Below are positions 55,609-64,000 of a stretch of DNA of 64,000 bases, piece by piece. This DNA comes from Paraburkholderia sp. BL10I2N1 (GTDB lineage: Bacteria; Pseudomonadota; Gammaproteobacteria; Burkholderiales; Burkholderiaceae). The notes beneath the pieces were generated by a model, which was given only the letters and a program-made list of their open reading frames with translations, was not told the DNA's origin and did no database searches. The stretch is taken from NCBI RefSeq assembly GCF_004361815.1, contig NZ_SNWA01000003.1:310001-374000 (forward strand). Reading direction: 5' to 3'. The position numbers were made by a program, and so were the translations under genes. Position 1 is the stretch's first letter, and each line of letters starts with the position of its first letter.

Positions 55609-57671
55609 GAATGGAACTCCGAAGGCGGGGCACTGTGCGGCACTACATGCGGCTTGATTGATTCGCCGAGATCGACCAGGACGCGTTCCGCAGCTTCGAG
55701 ATGGTCAATGCACCGCTGACGCGACGCTATTCCGATGTCGCTTTGGTTCAGCACCTCGATCTGCTGATCTCGAATGCCCCGCCATATCTGGATGTGGCTC
55801 TCGTCAATCACGCCTTCGCCACAGGACGTGCAACGGATCGCGTCGTAGAGACCATGCCCGCCGCAGCCGGATCCGCTCGCAAGGCACCATGAATGGCCGG
55901 TACCGCGCACGAACACGTCGTCGCCGAGTTTGCGGCAGAAGTCCTCCATGTTCGATACGGTCTTTACTTCCCGGCGATCACGGAACGCAACAATCCGTTG
56001 ACCCCCGCCTCCTGAGAGCGGCCGTTCTGAATTGATCCACTTTTCCAGAATCGCTGCCTGCAGTTCGTCTCGCTCGAACATAATCTGCTCGATCACTGTC
56101 GAATCGATGCCGGCTTCCTGCCGCGAGTAATAGAGCGTCATATCGATGGACCAATGCTTGAAATGCTCCCGGAGATACCGCACATCCCCCATGAGATTTC
56201 GGGCGACAAATACAGCGAAGGTTCGCCTGAACTGGTGCGGCGTCAGCGGCCAAGGCTTCCCCACCTCGACCGCATCCCGATCTCGGACTCCCTCCATATC
56301 CTCCTGCGTCACAACTGCGCCAGACATACGTGCAAACGCTCGTAGCGCGGCAGCCGCAACAGCTCCCCCGAACGACCGGATCCTCCCCTTTTCCTTGGCT
56401 GCTATCAGAAGGGTGTCTCGATGTCGCTCGCGCTCATGCAGCTTCCTAGCCATCTCACCGCGAGCGGAGTTAATTAGCGACGGGTTACCGGCGACAGCCT
56501 GGAACGCCTCGTTCATCGCATTGGCCACTGCCCTATACGGCGCGCCGAGACGGGTTGCTACGGCGACAGCCTTCCCGACAACCTCTGGAACCATCCATTC
56601 CGCCGGACGAGGGTCGCGCTCGAGCTTGTAGGTCGTTCCTTTCAGCCAGCAGAAGACTTCTCCGTCGAACCCTTCTCTCCTGGAGAAGCAGCCTATCTCC
56701 AGCGACGCAAGTTCCGAATCTCTCATACCGGAGAATGCGGCGAACACGATGTAACAGGCCGAACGCAGATAGAGAAGTTGCTCTTTCAGTTGACGTGCGG
56801 AGTCATAGCCATACCGGGCTGCAACTTGCGCTGATTGCGGAGCCGACAGATGCCCAACACGGACAGCGAGGTATTCGTCCTCGTTCTTGTAGATACTCGC
56901 AAAGCCATCGGGGTAACGTGCTTGATGCGCTTCAACCAGCTTCGCGTACTCTTGCTCACGAATGTCGAGGATTTCGTCCCGAGCGCGCAGCAACGCGTGA
57001 GCATGCTGCTCGACGTATTCGAGCGCTTTCTGAACTATGATTTGTAGCACCCGTACCGGAACAATCTCGGTCGTCGCATCACCGATGATCCTCTTCCGCG
57101 GCGGCTTACTACCCTTGACGATGAGAGACGACGACGAATCTCCCCACGGGTAGCCCGGCAACCGATCGTTCAGGTGATCGCGAAGATCGTAATACGTGGT
57201 CAGGATCTGCAGGCTGATGTTGAGAGAACTGTCTTTGAGTGCCTCCTTCGACTCCTTCGCATAGGCAAGACAGCGCTCCGGCGACATCTCGGCAAACGAC
57301 GCAATACCGTTGCGTACCATCCATTTCAGCAGCAGTCGTAGTTGGCTCCAGTTATTGAATAGCGTTTTCGCGGAAATGTGTCTCCCAGAGCGGGGCCCCT
57401 TGACACGCCAGCGCTCGTACAGAAACCGCTTTGCTGATTCCAGGAGACGAGCGTGACGGGCGTCAATCAGCGTCGAGCCGTCATCAAACTCGACATCGAA
57501 CCGAATAGCTGCCCCCCGCGTGTTGCGTGTATGGATGTACGGCGACAGGTCCCATGAAACATCCCTGAAGCGGGAAACCACGAATTCGCCTCGCTGGGTG
57601 ACGATAAGATCCGGGATGGCAGAAACTGCGGTCGCATGGATATCAACCAGATGGCTTGCTGCGTTAGTCAT
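55605..57671 (-). CDS. Tyrosine recombinase, TnpB-like, with zinc-finger-like C-terminus
   Basis: 688 residues from the ATG at 57671, which overlaps the previous stop by 8 bp. Catalytic signatures: Arg I in FSGMRDSELASLEIG, the box LTPHQFRRTFAVFVAR, and LREHFKHWSIDMTLYYSR with Tyr. A 150-residue C-terminal extension has C-rich pairs (SWCLASGSGCGGHGLYDAIR, CTSCGEGV). Size and extension are those of the large recombinase TnpB in Tn554-type units. All catalytic residues are present. Confidence 0.88.
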   Translation of the reverse strand: MTNAASHLVDIHATAVSAIPDLIVTQRGEFVVSRFRDVSWDLSPYIHTRNTRGAAIRFDVEFDDGSTLIDARHARLLESAKRFLYERWRVKGPRSGRHISAKTLFNNWSQLRLLLKWMVRNGIASFAEMSPERCLAYAKESKEALKDSSLNISLQILTTYYDLRDHLNDRLPGYPWGDSSSSLIVKGSKPPRKRIIGDATTEIVPVRVLQIIVQKALEYVEQHAHALLRARDEILDIREQEYAKLVEAHQARYPDGFASIYKNEDEYLAVRVGHLSAPQSAQVAARYGYDSARQLKEQLLYLRSACYIVFAAFSGMRDSELASLEIGCFSRREGFDGEVFCWLKGTTYKLERDPRPAEWMVPEVVGKAVAVATRLGAPYRAVANAMNEAFQAVAGNPSLINSARGEMARKLHERERHRDTLLIAAKEKGRIRSFGGAVAAAALRAFARMSGAVVTQEDMEGVRDRDAVEVGKPWPLTPHQFRRTFAVFVARNLMGDVRYLREHFKHWSIDMTLYYSRQEAGIDSTVIEQIMFERDELQAAILEKWINSERPLSGGGGQRIVAFRDRREVKTVSNMEDFCRKLGDDVFVRGTGHSWCLASGSGCGGHGLYDAIRCTSCGEGVIDESHIQIWRGIRDQQIEVLNQSDIGIASRQRCIDHLEAAERVLVDLGESIKPHVVPHSAPPSEFHS

Positions 57672-59403
57672 TTGCCGCTCCCCCGAGAATCGACCTTTCA
57701 CGCCACATGGGATGAGGATCCCGTCGCGCCGCGGTTCTTGCCGCTCGCACGACGTCCGCGCGGAAGCGGGCGGAGATCACCTGATCGATTTCGCGTATCA
57801 CCCAGCCGTAAACTTTGTGCCAGCGATTACGCCCAAGCAGGTTGCGCTCCTTGATCAGTAGCCAGTAAAAGCTGAACAGGCGGTACAGATCGCTTTCCAT
57901 CACCACCTGATTGGGACACCGGAAACAGTGAAGGAATGCCGTGCATGCGCGCTCCCTCGTTTGGGGCGCGAATTTTCCGTAAAACGGCGAACTGCAGCGC
58001 CCGACACCCGTGTTATGTCTCCCGGACAGGACGAGGCGAACTTCATCGACTGACACACGCATCTCGTCCGCCATCTTCGACAGGACCTCGGGGTCTTCCT
58101 GGGTGCCCCGCAACTGCGTTTCGAGGCAAAGCCCGACGAATTTGTGATTACGCTCCATCTCCGGTGTGACCGCGAGATAATGCGAGTCCGTCATCCTCGG
58201 AAGATTCCCCAGCGCGTTGGAGGCTCTGATTAAATCCCCACCCGTTAGCCGCCATATCCGCGTTGCAAAGGTCTTTCTCAACCGCATGACCGTCACCCGC
58301 ATCAGAGATTGTTCGCCGGTTTGCGGATTGACCTCATCAGACAGAAGGCGGTGGCGGTCAACAAACCGGCGAGTCGCTTCATTCAACATGGACGCGTCGA
58401 TCGGAGCGACCTTGTCCCCCCAGCCGCCATTCGGCATCCGCCGACATAACCAGAGCAATGACCGTTCAGACAACGGTACATGTGCCACATGCTGTTCGGT
58501 CAACGCCATGACCTCACGAAACAAGGTCGCCACATCCGTCCGCACAGTCACAAAGTCTTCGATGTTTCGACCCTGCCGGAACGACTGCACGGCAATGTTG
58601 TTTCCCCGACGTTTGTACGTTGTCAGCAAGGCATGACTATCTGGCTTCAGGGGATGTGGCTGCAAGGCGTCACGCCTCAATTCAAGAAGCGGTGCAGGGT
58701 TGCGTCCTGTTCTCGCCGCGATGAGCAGGAAATAGACGAGGAGCGTATCGTTCTCTCCCCCGTCGAAATGCCCTTCGCGAATAGCTGCAAGATCAGCGAC
58801 AAGTGCGGCCATAAGCCGACCCATCTCGTCCTTGGAATACGGCTGGTGCCCTTTGCCAGATCGATTGCTTCCTGGAAATGGGTTCACCGGAAGGCAATCG
58901 CGGCTCAGAATGCCAACGCAGACGCATTCAAGCAGGATGGACTTCGTATGCGTATAGATCGCTCGGGCGGTCGCATACGACAGAAAGCCTGTTTCGGTGT
59001 CCGCGGGCTTTCGCAGCAGCCAGATCACATAAGCATCGAGCAAATCCTTCGTGATGTCCGTCATCTTCGACACCCTCTGCCCTTTCGTAGCCAGATCGTC
59101 GAGAAATGCGAACCACTGTGGAATACCGCTGCTACATATTGTAAGGATACTTCCGGGAGACAATGTCTTTGCAAGACGCGATACAGCGTCACGCATCGCA
59201 AAGACAATCTCCGATCTCCCAGCGTCAACATTCGATGGCGCGCCAACATCGGTATCGACGATCGAGCCGCCCACGAAGCGCCAACGATCGAAATCAAAGC
59301 TCTTCGCCCCCGCGCTTACGGGGCAAATGGTCCTTACCATCAAGAGGCCGTCAAGTTCGTCTCCCCGCGTCGTCGGCATTTCGTAGTTCTTACGGCGCTT
59401 CAT
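57664..59403 (-). CDS. Tyrosine recombinase, middle member with altered active site
   Basis: 579 residues. The start at 59403 overlaps the preceding stop by 4 bp (59400-59403). Arg I is in IAARTGRNPAPLLEL. The H-x-x-R box is VTVMRLRKTFATRIW (Met and Lys at the two His positions). The third box reads NALGNLPRMTDSHYLAVTP, with Tyr present and Asn in place of His. A C-terminal Cys pair follows (FLHCFRCPNQVV). Tyr and both Arg remain, so it may be active but atypical, or act as a helper. Tn554 itself has two recombinases, so this one is additional. Confidence 0.8.
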   Translation of the reverse strand: MKRRKNYEMPTTRGDELDGLLMVRTICPVSAGAKSFDFDRWRFVGGSIVDTDVGAPSNVDAGRSEIVFAMRDAVSRLAKTLSPGSILTICSSGIPQWFAFLDDLATKGQRVSKMTDITKDLLDAYVIWLLRKPADTETGFLSYATARAIYTHTKSILLECVCVGILSRDCLPVNPFPGSNRSGKGHQPYSKDEMGRLMAALVADLAAIREGHFDGGENDTLLVYFLLIAARTGRNPAPLLELRRDALQPHPLKPDSHALLTTYKRRGNNIAVQSFRQGRNIEDFVTVRTDVATLFREVMALTEQHVAHVPLSERSLLWLCRRMPNGGWGDKVAPIDASMLNEATRRFVDRHRLLSDEVNPQTGEQSLMRVTVMRLRKTFATRIWRLTGGDLIRASNALGNLPRMTDSHYLAVTPEMERNHKFVGLCLETQLRGTQEDPEVLSKMADEMRVSVDEVRLVLSGRHNTGVGRCSSPFYGKFAPQTRERACTAFLHCFRCPNQVVMESDLYRLFSFYWLLIKERNLLGRNRWHKVYGWVIREIDQVISARFRADVVRAARTAARRDPHPMWRERSILGGAAND

Positions 59404-60737
59404 GACGCATCTCCTGCAAGAAGGCCATCGATCTCGAGCTGATACTCGTTCAGATCTGTCTCTCCGAACAGATCGAGGCAGTGAACATAACGAGTCGTGG
59501 TACTGATTGAGCTATGTCCAAGACGATCCCGTACCCATGCCAGTGCATGGCCGAGGTTGACCCGTTTGCTTTCGGCGAATAGCTCACACGTCGCGAACGT
59601 ATGCCTTAGCATGTGCGGAGTCGCCCTGAAGCCGAGCACCGGCGGTGACGATCCAGAGGGCGCCCATAGTTTCCGGTACGCGTTATTCAACCCTTTTTCA
59701 TTCCACCGGCCCCCTCCCTGGTTAAGAAACGCAACGGTCGCAGGTGTTCCAATGGCCTCGCGGTGAGAACGTGAGCGGAATGCTCCCTCGCCGAAGTTCA
59801 GGTAGTCGAACAGGTCTTTCATCATGTGCCACGAGACATAGACACGACGGGCCTTGCCGTGTTTGAGTTCCATGTCTGCCGGATCGAGATTGACCGGAAT
59901 GCGTCGATTGCGTGACACGGGTGACGGATCAAAGACATACTTCTTGGGAAACGTCCTGCACTCCGCATTTCGCAGGCCGGTCTGCAGCATCAGTTTCGTC
60001 ATCAACCGAAGCGTTTCTGTCGTACACGCTTTCAGCAGCTCACGGCACTGGTTAATGGTAAGCAGCGGCACGAGCTTCTTCCTCGCCGTGGGTCGAAGGT
60101 TGTCCCTCTCGACGATACGTCCGGCTCTGGCATGGCGGTACATGTCCGGATGCACCTCCGGAACGAATGCGAAGTCTCTGCTTTCCCATGGAACGAAGTC
60201 GATCCTGCCGCGACGTGCCGCCCACCGATAGAACGCCATGATGTGCGTCAGTCGCTTGCGAACGGTGCTCGATTGGACCTGCTGCCTGCCTGTTCCCGGG
60301 TCCACGAGACCAAGCGACCAGTTCCGGTAGATGGCCGGCGTAGAGATCTCTTCCCCTTGCCGGCCTTTGTTCGGCTTTGAATCCCACGACAGCAGATTGG
60401 CCCGCAGCCATGAGAAGTAATCGTCAAGCGATTCAGCGTGACTTTTCCAAGTTGCCGGGCTAGCGGTACTCGCATTTTCCAAGGCTGTCCAAAGAAGATA
60501 GTCGTTGACTTCCATCACAAATTCCATGTCGTTTTCGCAGAGGAATGGAATTCCCGGACATGCATGGCCCTTGTAGGTAAAGTCATCGCTGGTATAAAAC
60601 ATTCTCATCAGGTCTTGCTCCCGTGACATATGTGACAAGCGTCGATATAGACGCCCGCCATAAATAGCACCGTCACGAGTATCGCGGTGACGAACATCAA
60701 GCACAGGTTCGGAGGCAAGTTCACACGGCACGGTCAT
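59400..60737 (-). CDS. Tyrosine recombinase, TnpA-like
   Basis: 445 residues from the ATG at 60737, though a GTG at 60731 has a better spaced GAGGAG site. Arg I is in LQTGLRNAECRTF, the box ATPHMLRHTFATCEL, the third box DRLGHSSISTTTRYVHCL with Tyr. All residues are canonical. It is the first recombinase of the unit, and its 5' end is just below the HNH stop at 60742. A longer frame to 60968 overlaps the HNH gene and is not preferred. Confidence 0.88.
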   Translation of the reverse strand: MTVPCELASEPVLDVRHRDTRDGAIYGGRLYRRLSHMSREQDLMRMFYTSDDFTYKGHACPGIPFLCENDMEFVMEVNDYLLWTALENASTASPATWKSHAESLDDYFSWLRANLLSWDSKPNKGRQGEEISTPAIYRNWSLGLVDPGTGRQQVQSSTVRKRLTHIMAFYRWAARRGRIDFVPWESRDFAFVPEVHPDMYRHARAGRIVERDNLRPTARKKLVPLLTINQCRELLKACTTETLRLMTKLMLQTGLRNAECRTFPKKYVFDPSPVSRNRRIPVNLDPADMELKHGKARRVYVSWHMMKDLFDYLNFGEGAFRSRSHREAIGTPATVAFLNQGGGRWNEKGLNNAYRKLWAPSGSSPPVLGFRATPHMLRHTFATCELFAESKRVNLGHALAWVRDRLGHSSISTTTRYVHCLDLFGETDLNEYQLEIDGLLAGDAS

Positions 60738-60741
60738 CTCC

Positions 60742-61242
60742 TCAATCCGCCGATCCATGGCGATAACGCTGCAACAGCGACCCATAGCGTCTGTATGCGT
60801 CGATCCAGTTTTCCGCAAACGCGTGGCGGGCTTCGTCAAGACTGACTTCACCATGGCATACCGCCATGTACAGGGCGAACTCGAGTTCGTCCTTGCGCTC
60901 AGCGTTCCACTCAGACTTGCGGGGCTCCGGCCACAAGTTCCCTGGATCAGTTGAACTACCGCCGACACTCAGGGGAATAAGGTGGTCTTCCTCGTAATCG
61001 CGCGGGTCGGTGTCCGCGTAGCCGTACTGGCGGATCTGGTATTTCTTGAGCCGGTTCGTATAGAACGCTGGCGGCCGGACCGTTCTGGTCCATCCGTTCA
61101 CACAGACGGTACTGCCGATGTTTGCCTGCGTGACATCAGGGTTGATAGCCCCCGGAGTCAATCCCGGGTCCGGAAGGTCGGCTGCGAAGCACGCGAATGT
61201 GGCCAATAGCAGTGCCAGTGCCACGAACGATTTCTTCTTCAC
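60742..61242 (-). CDS. Exported HNH-like nuclease
   Basis: A GTG start at 61242 follows AGGAGG (spacing 6). 166 residues with a signal peptide (VALALLLATFACFAA-DL). The mature part contains YEEDHLIPLSVGGSSTDPGN and LWPEPRKSEWNAERKDELEF, the HNH-type motif (D-H-L, N-L-W-P-E), then ADAR-like helices. Proteins with this motif are periplasmic nucleases or binding proteins of unknown role. Its tight link to the recombinase unit suggests cargo, but it may belong to the PLD neighbourhood before insertion. Confidence 0.78.
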   Translation of the reverse strand: MKKKSFVALALLLATFACFAADLPDPGLTPGAINPDVTQANIGSTVCVNGWTRTVRPPAFYTNRLKKYQIRQYGYADTDPRDYEEDHLIPLSVGGSSTDPGNLWPEPRKSEWNAERKDELEFALYMAVCHGEVSLDEARHAFAENWIDAYRRYGSLLQRYRHGSAD

Positions 61243-61343
61243 GCCTAGCCTCCTCGCTGTCCAAATGCGGCCGTATCGGCAACATTGACGACTCCCGAAA
61301 GTGGCCCACTTACAGCGATGTAACACCCTTCCGGTTTACGGTT

Positions 61344-61725
61344 GTCGTGCTGTATCGGAAACGCACTGACCGTGCGCACAGGAATGCCCGCGTAGGTCAA
61401 TGCGCCAAGCGCAGCGTGTGCACGACCGCCGCGGTCCTCCGATGTGGCAGTGACCGTGGACTATCGCAGCAATATCGACGACACCGCGCTTTTTTGCGGC
61501 GATCAGCGCCCGCACGACAGTGGGGGACGTGAAGTCGTACGCCATCACCCGTATCGAGCGTTGCCCACCGTCGATGGTGCGCAGCACCAGCCGTTCGGCA
61601 CCGCCGTCGGGCGAAAACGCCACTTCAATGGCCGACTCTGCAGCGCCTGCGGGTTGCGCAAGCAGCAGGCAGCCTGCCGAGACGAGCGCCGCCGTGATGG
61701 TCGCAAGGATGATCTGCTTCTTCAT
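61344..61725 (-). pseudogene. Phospholipase-D-type nuclease, N-terminal part, with micro-inversion
   Basis: The ATG at 61725 follows TCTCCGGAGAATTCC. A signal peptide (LVSAGCLLLAQPAGAA-ES) and VAFSPDGGAERLVLRTIDGG, SIRVMAYDFTSPTVVRALIA match PLD nucleases of the Nuc type. After KKRG the sequence is wrong for about 13 residues. The expected DVAVTVDYRSNI is encoded on the opposite strand at 61440-61477. The expected EDRGGRAHAALGALTYAGIP follows in a third frame to the catalytic H-D. So a 38-bp piece is inverted and a small indel added. The gene stops at the Tn554-like junction. Confidence 0.8.
61440..61477. other. 38-bp inverted segment inside the PLD gene
   Basis: The segment is bounded by CGAT and ATCG and reads the ancestral codons in reverse orientation. 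This is the pattern of a template-switch mutation. Confidence 0.65.
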
Positions 61726-61758
61726 GGAATTCTCCGGAGATAGAGGTATACGGCCAAA

Positions 61759-61783
61759 GCCCCGCTTCTATCGGAAGCGGGGC
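61759..61783 (-). terminator. Intrinsic terminator of the small lipoprotein gene
   Basis: On the minus strand, GCCCCGCTTC, a 5-base loop and GAAGCGGGGC are followed by TTTGG. It is placed 22 bp below the stop at 61805. Confidence 0.75.
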
Positions 61784-61804
61784 GATGACGAGAAAAATGA
61801 ATAG

Positions 61805-62005
61805 TCAGGAACAGCGCAACGGGTGTGATGCAGGGAAGACCAGCACACTCCCGTCCTTGCAGACCGTGAAGTCACCTGATTCACGTTTTGGCTGATGGAC
61901 AACGATCGGCGGCTTGACGTCAACGCTGCGTGCCTGCGGTTGGGCGGCACACGCGCAAAGAGACGAGCTACCCGCAACAATCAGCAACATCAAAAGGTTC
62001 GACAT
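61805..62005 (-). CDS. Small lipoprotein
   Basis: The ATG at 62005 follows GAGGAGCATTTTC. 66 residues: MSNLLMLLIVAGSSSLCACA gives a lipobox, then a short mature part (PPIVVHQPKRESGDFTVCKD) with two Cys. It is probably tethered to the outer membrane. The family is unknown, but the strong site, lipobox and terminator support it. Confidence 0.7.
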   Translation of the reverse strand: MSNLLMLLIVAGSSSLCACAAQPQARSVDVKPPIVVHQPKRESGDFTVCKDGSVLVFPASHPLRCS

Positions 62006-62030
62006 GAAAATGCTCCTCAAGGAAAACGGC

Positions 62031-62061
62031 GGGGAGCAACCCCTGAAGGGATGGGCTCCCC
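62031..62061 (-). terminator. Stem-loop after the SbcC-like gene
   Basis: GGGGAGC and GCTCCCC form a 7-bp stem around about 17 bases. On the minus strand it is followed by GCCGTTTTCC. It lies 39 bp below the stop at 62100. Confidence 0.6.
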
Positions 62062-62099
62062 ACAGGGTTGAGATACGAAAAATAAAATGGCTTCGGCGC

Positions 62100-64000
62100 T
62101 CAGGCCGCGAGAGCCTGGACGTCAATCACTGCATCGGCTTCCAGAATCAGGTCCGGCGTTTGCGAGATGAAGAACTCCCGCTCATAGCCACCCTGATTCA
62201 GGACTTCACGTTTCATCCGCATGAACTGCAGCTTGCGCTCAGGATCGAGCGGGCCATCGGACTCGTCGCTGAACAGCGTCTGATACGGTTGGCCTGCGTT
62301 GCGCGCGTGGTACAACGCGATACCCCGCGTCAGACACTCGTTGATCCAGACCTTCTGGCCACCCGACATCACCGCGACCGCCTTGGTGCTGTCGTTGTCG
62401 GCGTCTTGCACGAGGATTTCGAATCCCTCGCGCAGGTCGCCACTGGCCAGCTCACGCTGGGTCCGGATCTCGACCGTGAAGCGCATGCCATAGCACGCGA
62501 GCAACAGGTCATTGACCGTCTGCGTGAGCGCGGGGCCTGCATCGTCGATGGTCAGGGCGATCACACCTTCATTGCCCAGTCCCTTCGTCAGCAGCTTCCA
62601 GCGTGCGATCTCGTCGGATATCCGGTTGGCACGCGACTGTGTCGCGTCGAATCCGGACAGTTCCCTTGTGATCGCCTCGCGCTCAGCTTCGCGCGTCGCC
62701 TGCGAGCGGATCAATGCTTCGATCCGTCCATCGAGCGCCGCCAGCGACTCACGGTTGGCCGCGAGTTGCCGGTCAAGCTCGCCGATCGCTGCGGTGACGT
62801 CAACGGCCGAAAGACGTGCCATCTCCGACTCCACCTCGCGAAGCAGGCCTGTAAGGCGCCTCGTCTCCGTCTCCCGGCGGGTCCGGCATTCAGCGTCCTC
62901 AGCATCGAGGGCCGCGAGTTCCTGACGGGCGGTCACCAGTTCGCTTGTCGCGGCATCCAGCAACGGCTTGCGTGCCGCAAGCTCGGTCGCTTTCTGGAAA
63001 TCGCGACGCGCGGTTGCCAGCGCTTCGTTGACACTGCGCAGTTCGGTCCGCTTTGCGGCGAGTTGCGCAACCTGCGGTGTCAACAGGTCAGACTGCTCGC
63101 GTTGCTTGCGAAAGTTCTCGCGAAGCTTCTCCAGCGAGATTGTCTGTTCCGCTACCCTCGCGGAGGCCTCACGTGCCTGGGCGAGAAGCGGACAGGTAGC
63201 GTGCATCTCGTGGCCAGCGCAGGGAACCTCGCTGACAACCGATGCCTGCTGCTGCAGGGTCTTGAGCAACGAGGCCTTTGACATGCCCTCGGACTGAAGC
63301 CCTTGCAGGCTGGTCGTTACCGAGGTCAGTGACAGCTGCTTCGCTTCGAGGTCGGCGATCGCCTGTTGTAGCGGTTCAATCCGGGATTCCTCCCGGCCGA
63401 TCCGCAACTGGGCTTCGTCCCTCATCGCTGCTGCACCCAGAATCGCATCGCGGTCACGCAAGGTTGCCTCGTGAACGCCGATTGACTTCTGGATCACCGT
63501 GCGACGCTGGCCTGATCGCTGCGACATGGCCGTGGCTTCAGTTGCAATCGCCTTCAACGAACCGGACAGTTCATTGCGGCGACCCGCCAGCTCTCGCAGC
63601 CGTGCCTCGACTGCGGCGCTCTCGCCCTGCTTCGCAACCAGCGTGGCACGTTGCTGGGTCAGGGTAGCCGCAGTGGCATGAGCCGCGTCCCGATCTTTCC
63701 TGGCCACGTTCAGTGCTTCACCATCGGCAGCCAGCGCGCGTTCCGTTTGCGCCAGCCGCTCACGCCTGCCCGACAGCGCAACAATCTCCTGTTGCACCGC
63801 GTCCAATGCCCGCCCGAGCACCTTCGCGACATCGCCGGCTTTCGCCGACAGCGCGCGCAGGTGATCGATTTTCAGCAGTTCCGCGAGCAGGCCCTTGATC
63901 TCGCTCGCACCGTAAGAGGCGAGCGGACGACGGTTCTGCGCGGAAAATACGCTGGTGAAAAACGATTCCAGCGAGCCGCAGATCGATTCGACGCAGTGAT
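62100..64000 (-). CDS. SbcC/Rad50-like ATPase, C-terminal part
   Basis: The frame is open from the window edge (starting CVESICGSLESFFTSVFSAQ, NRRPLASYGASEIKGLL) to the stop at 62100, at least 632 residues. It continues beyond the window, so the Walker A end is not seen. Two coiled-coil arms surround a Cys pair (PCAGHEMHATCPLL), a zinc-hook-like tip. The C-terminal ATPase half has the signature SGGQKVWINECL and Walker B QTLFSDESDGPLDPER. Such proteins process DNA ends with an SbcD-type nuclease. No such nuclease is in view. Confidence 0.85.
   Translation of the reverse strand, partial: HCVESICGSLESFFTSVFSAQNRRPLASYGASEIKGLLAELLKIDHLRALSAKAGDVAKVLGRALDAVQQEIVALSGRRERLAQTERALAADGEALNVARKDRDAAHATAATLTQQRATLVAKQGESAAVEARLRELAGRRNELSGSLKAIATEATAMSQRSGQRRTVIQKSIGVHEATLRDRDAILGAAAMRDEAQLRIGREESRIEPLQQAIADLEAKQLSLTSVTTSLQGLQSEGMSKASLLKTLQQQASVVSEVPCAGHEMHATCPLLAQAREASARVAEQTISLEKLRENFRKQREQSDLLTPQVAQLAAKRTELRSVNEALATARRDFQKATELAARKPLLDAATSELVTARQELAALDAEDAECRTRRETETRRLTGLLREVESEMARLSAVDVTAAIGELDRQLAANRESLAALDGRIEALIRSQATREAEREAITRELSGFDATQSRANRISDEIARWKLLTKGLGNEGVIALTIDDAGPALTQTVNDLLLACYGMRFTVEIRTQRELASGDLREGFEILVQDADNDSTKAVAVMSGGQKVWINECLTRGIALYHARNAGQPYQTLFSDESDGPLDPERKLQFMRMKREVLNQGGYEREFFISQTPDLILEADAVIDVQALAA

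Larger units (their letters stand above)
55037..61343 (-). mobile_element. Tn554-like unit with an extra recombinase and HNH cargo
   Basis: Four genes overlap on the minus strand: three tyrosine recombinases and a small TnpC-like protein, preceded by an exported HNH protein. PLD fragments flank the unit. No inverted repeats or target duplication were seen, as is usual for Tn554. The ends are placed from the PLD junctions and are approximate. Confidence 0.65.

Noticed and set aside
60742..60968. Longer start for the TnpA-like recombinase (to 60968)
   Set aside because: It would overlap the HNH gene by over 200 bp with no protein-like sequence; starts at 60737 or 60731 fit the GAGGAG site.
1..64000. 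tRNA, rRNA and CRISPR loci
   Set aside because: No cloverleaf, ribosomal or regularly spaced repeat pattern was recognised on reading; small structured RNAs cannot be excluded without a covariance search.

Overview
The window looks like an accessory replicon or genomic island of a Burkholderiaceae bacterium (Paraburkholderia/Caballeronia/Burkholderia type). This is inferred from high GC, from protein families typical of that group (DUF3617, DoxX/NmrA/LysR cluster, SAM-cyclase-AAA regulator, HU, LPD7-type relaxase) and from the kinds of insertion sequence present. No rRNA, tRNA, replication-initiation gene or CRISPR array was seen. Many genes are frameshifted, truncated or interrupted.

Layout. 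0-3.3 kb: small secreted or lipid-anchored proteins, a decayed LprI-like gene and an unusual OmpR-type regulator. 4-5 kb: an IS200/IS605-like element with a damaged transposase, next to the tail of a DAPG-hydrolase-like gene. 5.5-9.7 kb: a conjugative relaxase locus split by an IS630-family element. 10-13 kb: a broken HU gene and unrecognised small genes. 13.5-19 kb: a divergent LysR / DoxX-NmrA-SDR cluster, with a second IS630 element inserted before a broken dehydrogenase and an NTF2-like protein. 19-25 kb: dispersed repeats, an unrecognised coiled-coil protein, an IS1182-like fragment and an AT-rich DUF7019-like gene. 25.7-31.3 kb: an IS91-like element whose tyrosine-recombinase gene is interrupted by a recombinase-in-trio (RIT) element. 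31.8-38.5 kb: methyltransferase, DUF4242 protein, a 1207-residue cyclase/ATPase regulator and an FAD oxidoreductase. 39-42 kb: a second copy of the 200-bp repeat and a recombinase-like protein lacking catalytic residues.

42.2-49.0 kb is the most coherent accessory system. A small DNA-binding-like protein, a Type III-style adenine methyltransferase with a DVPY motif, a helicase/nuclease, an unrecognised 338-residue protein and a frameshifted CoiA-like protein all lie on one strand. The first three overlap by 4 bp. This looks like a restriction-modification or other defence island with two unusual accessory genes.

49.5-64 kb: a minimal ATP-dependent DNA ligase, a vapBC toxin-antitoxin pair with a clear promoter, a third IS630 element and an IS3 fragment. 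These are followed by a Tn554-like module of three tyrosine recombinases plus a small TnpC-like protein, which appears to have split a phospholipase-D-type nuclease gene at its HxK motif. An exported HNH nuclease lies inside this unit. The window ends within an SbcC-like ATPase. Two sets of recombinase triplets of different families, several nested insertions and repeated TGACA-type ends make this a landing zone for mobile DNA.
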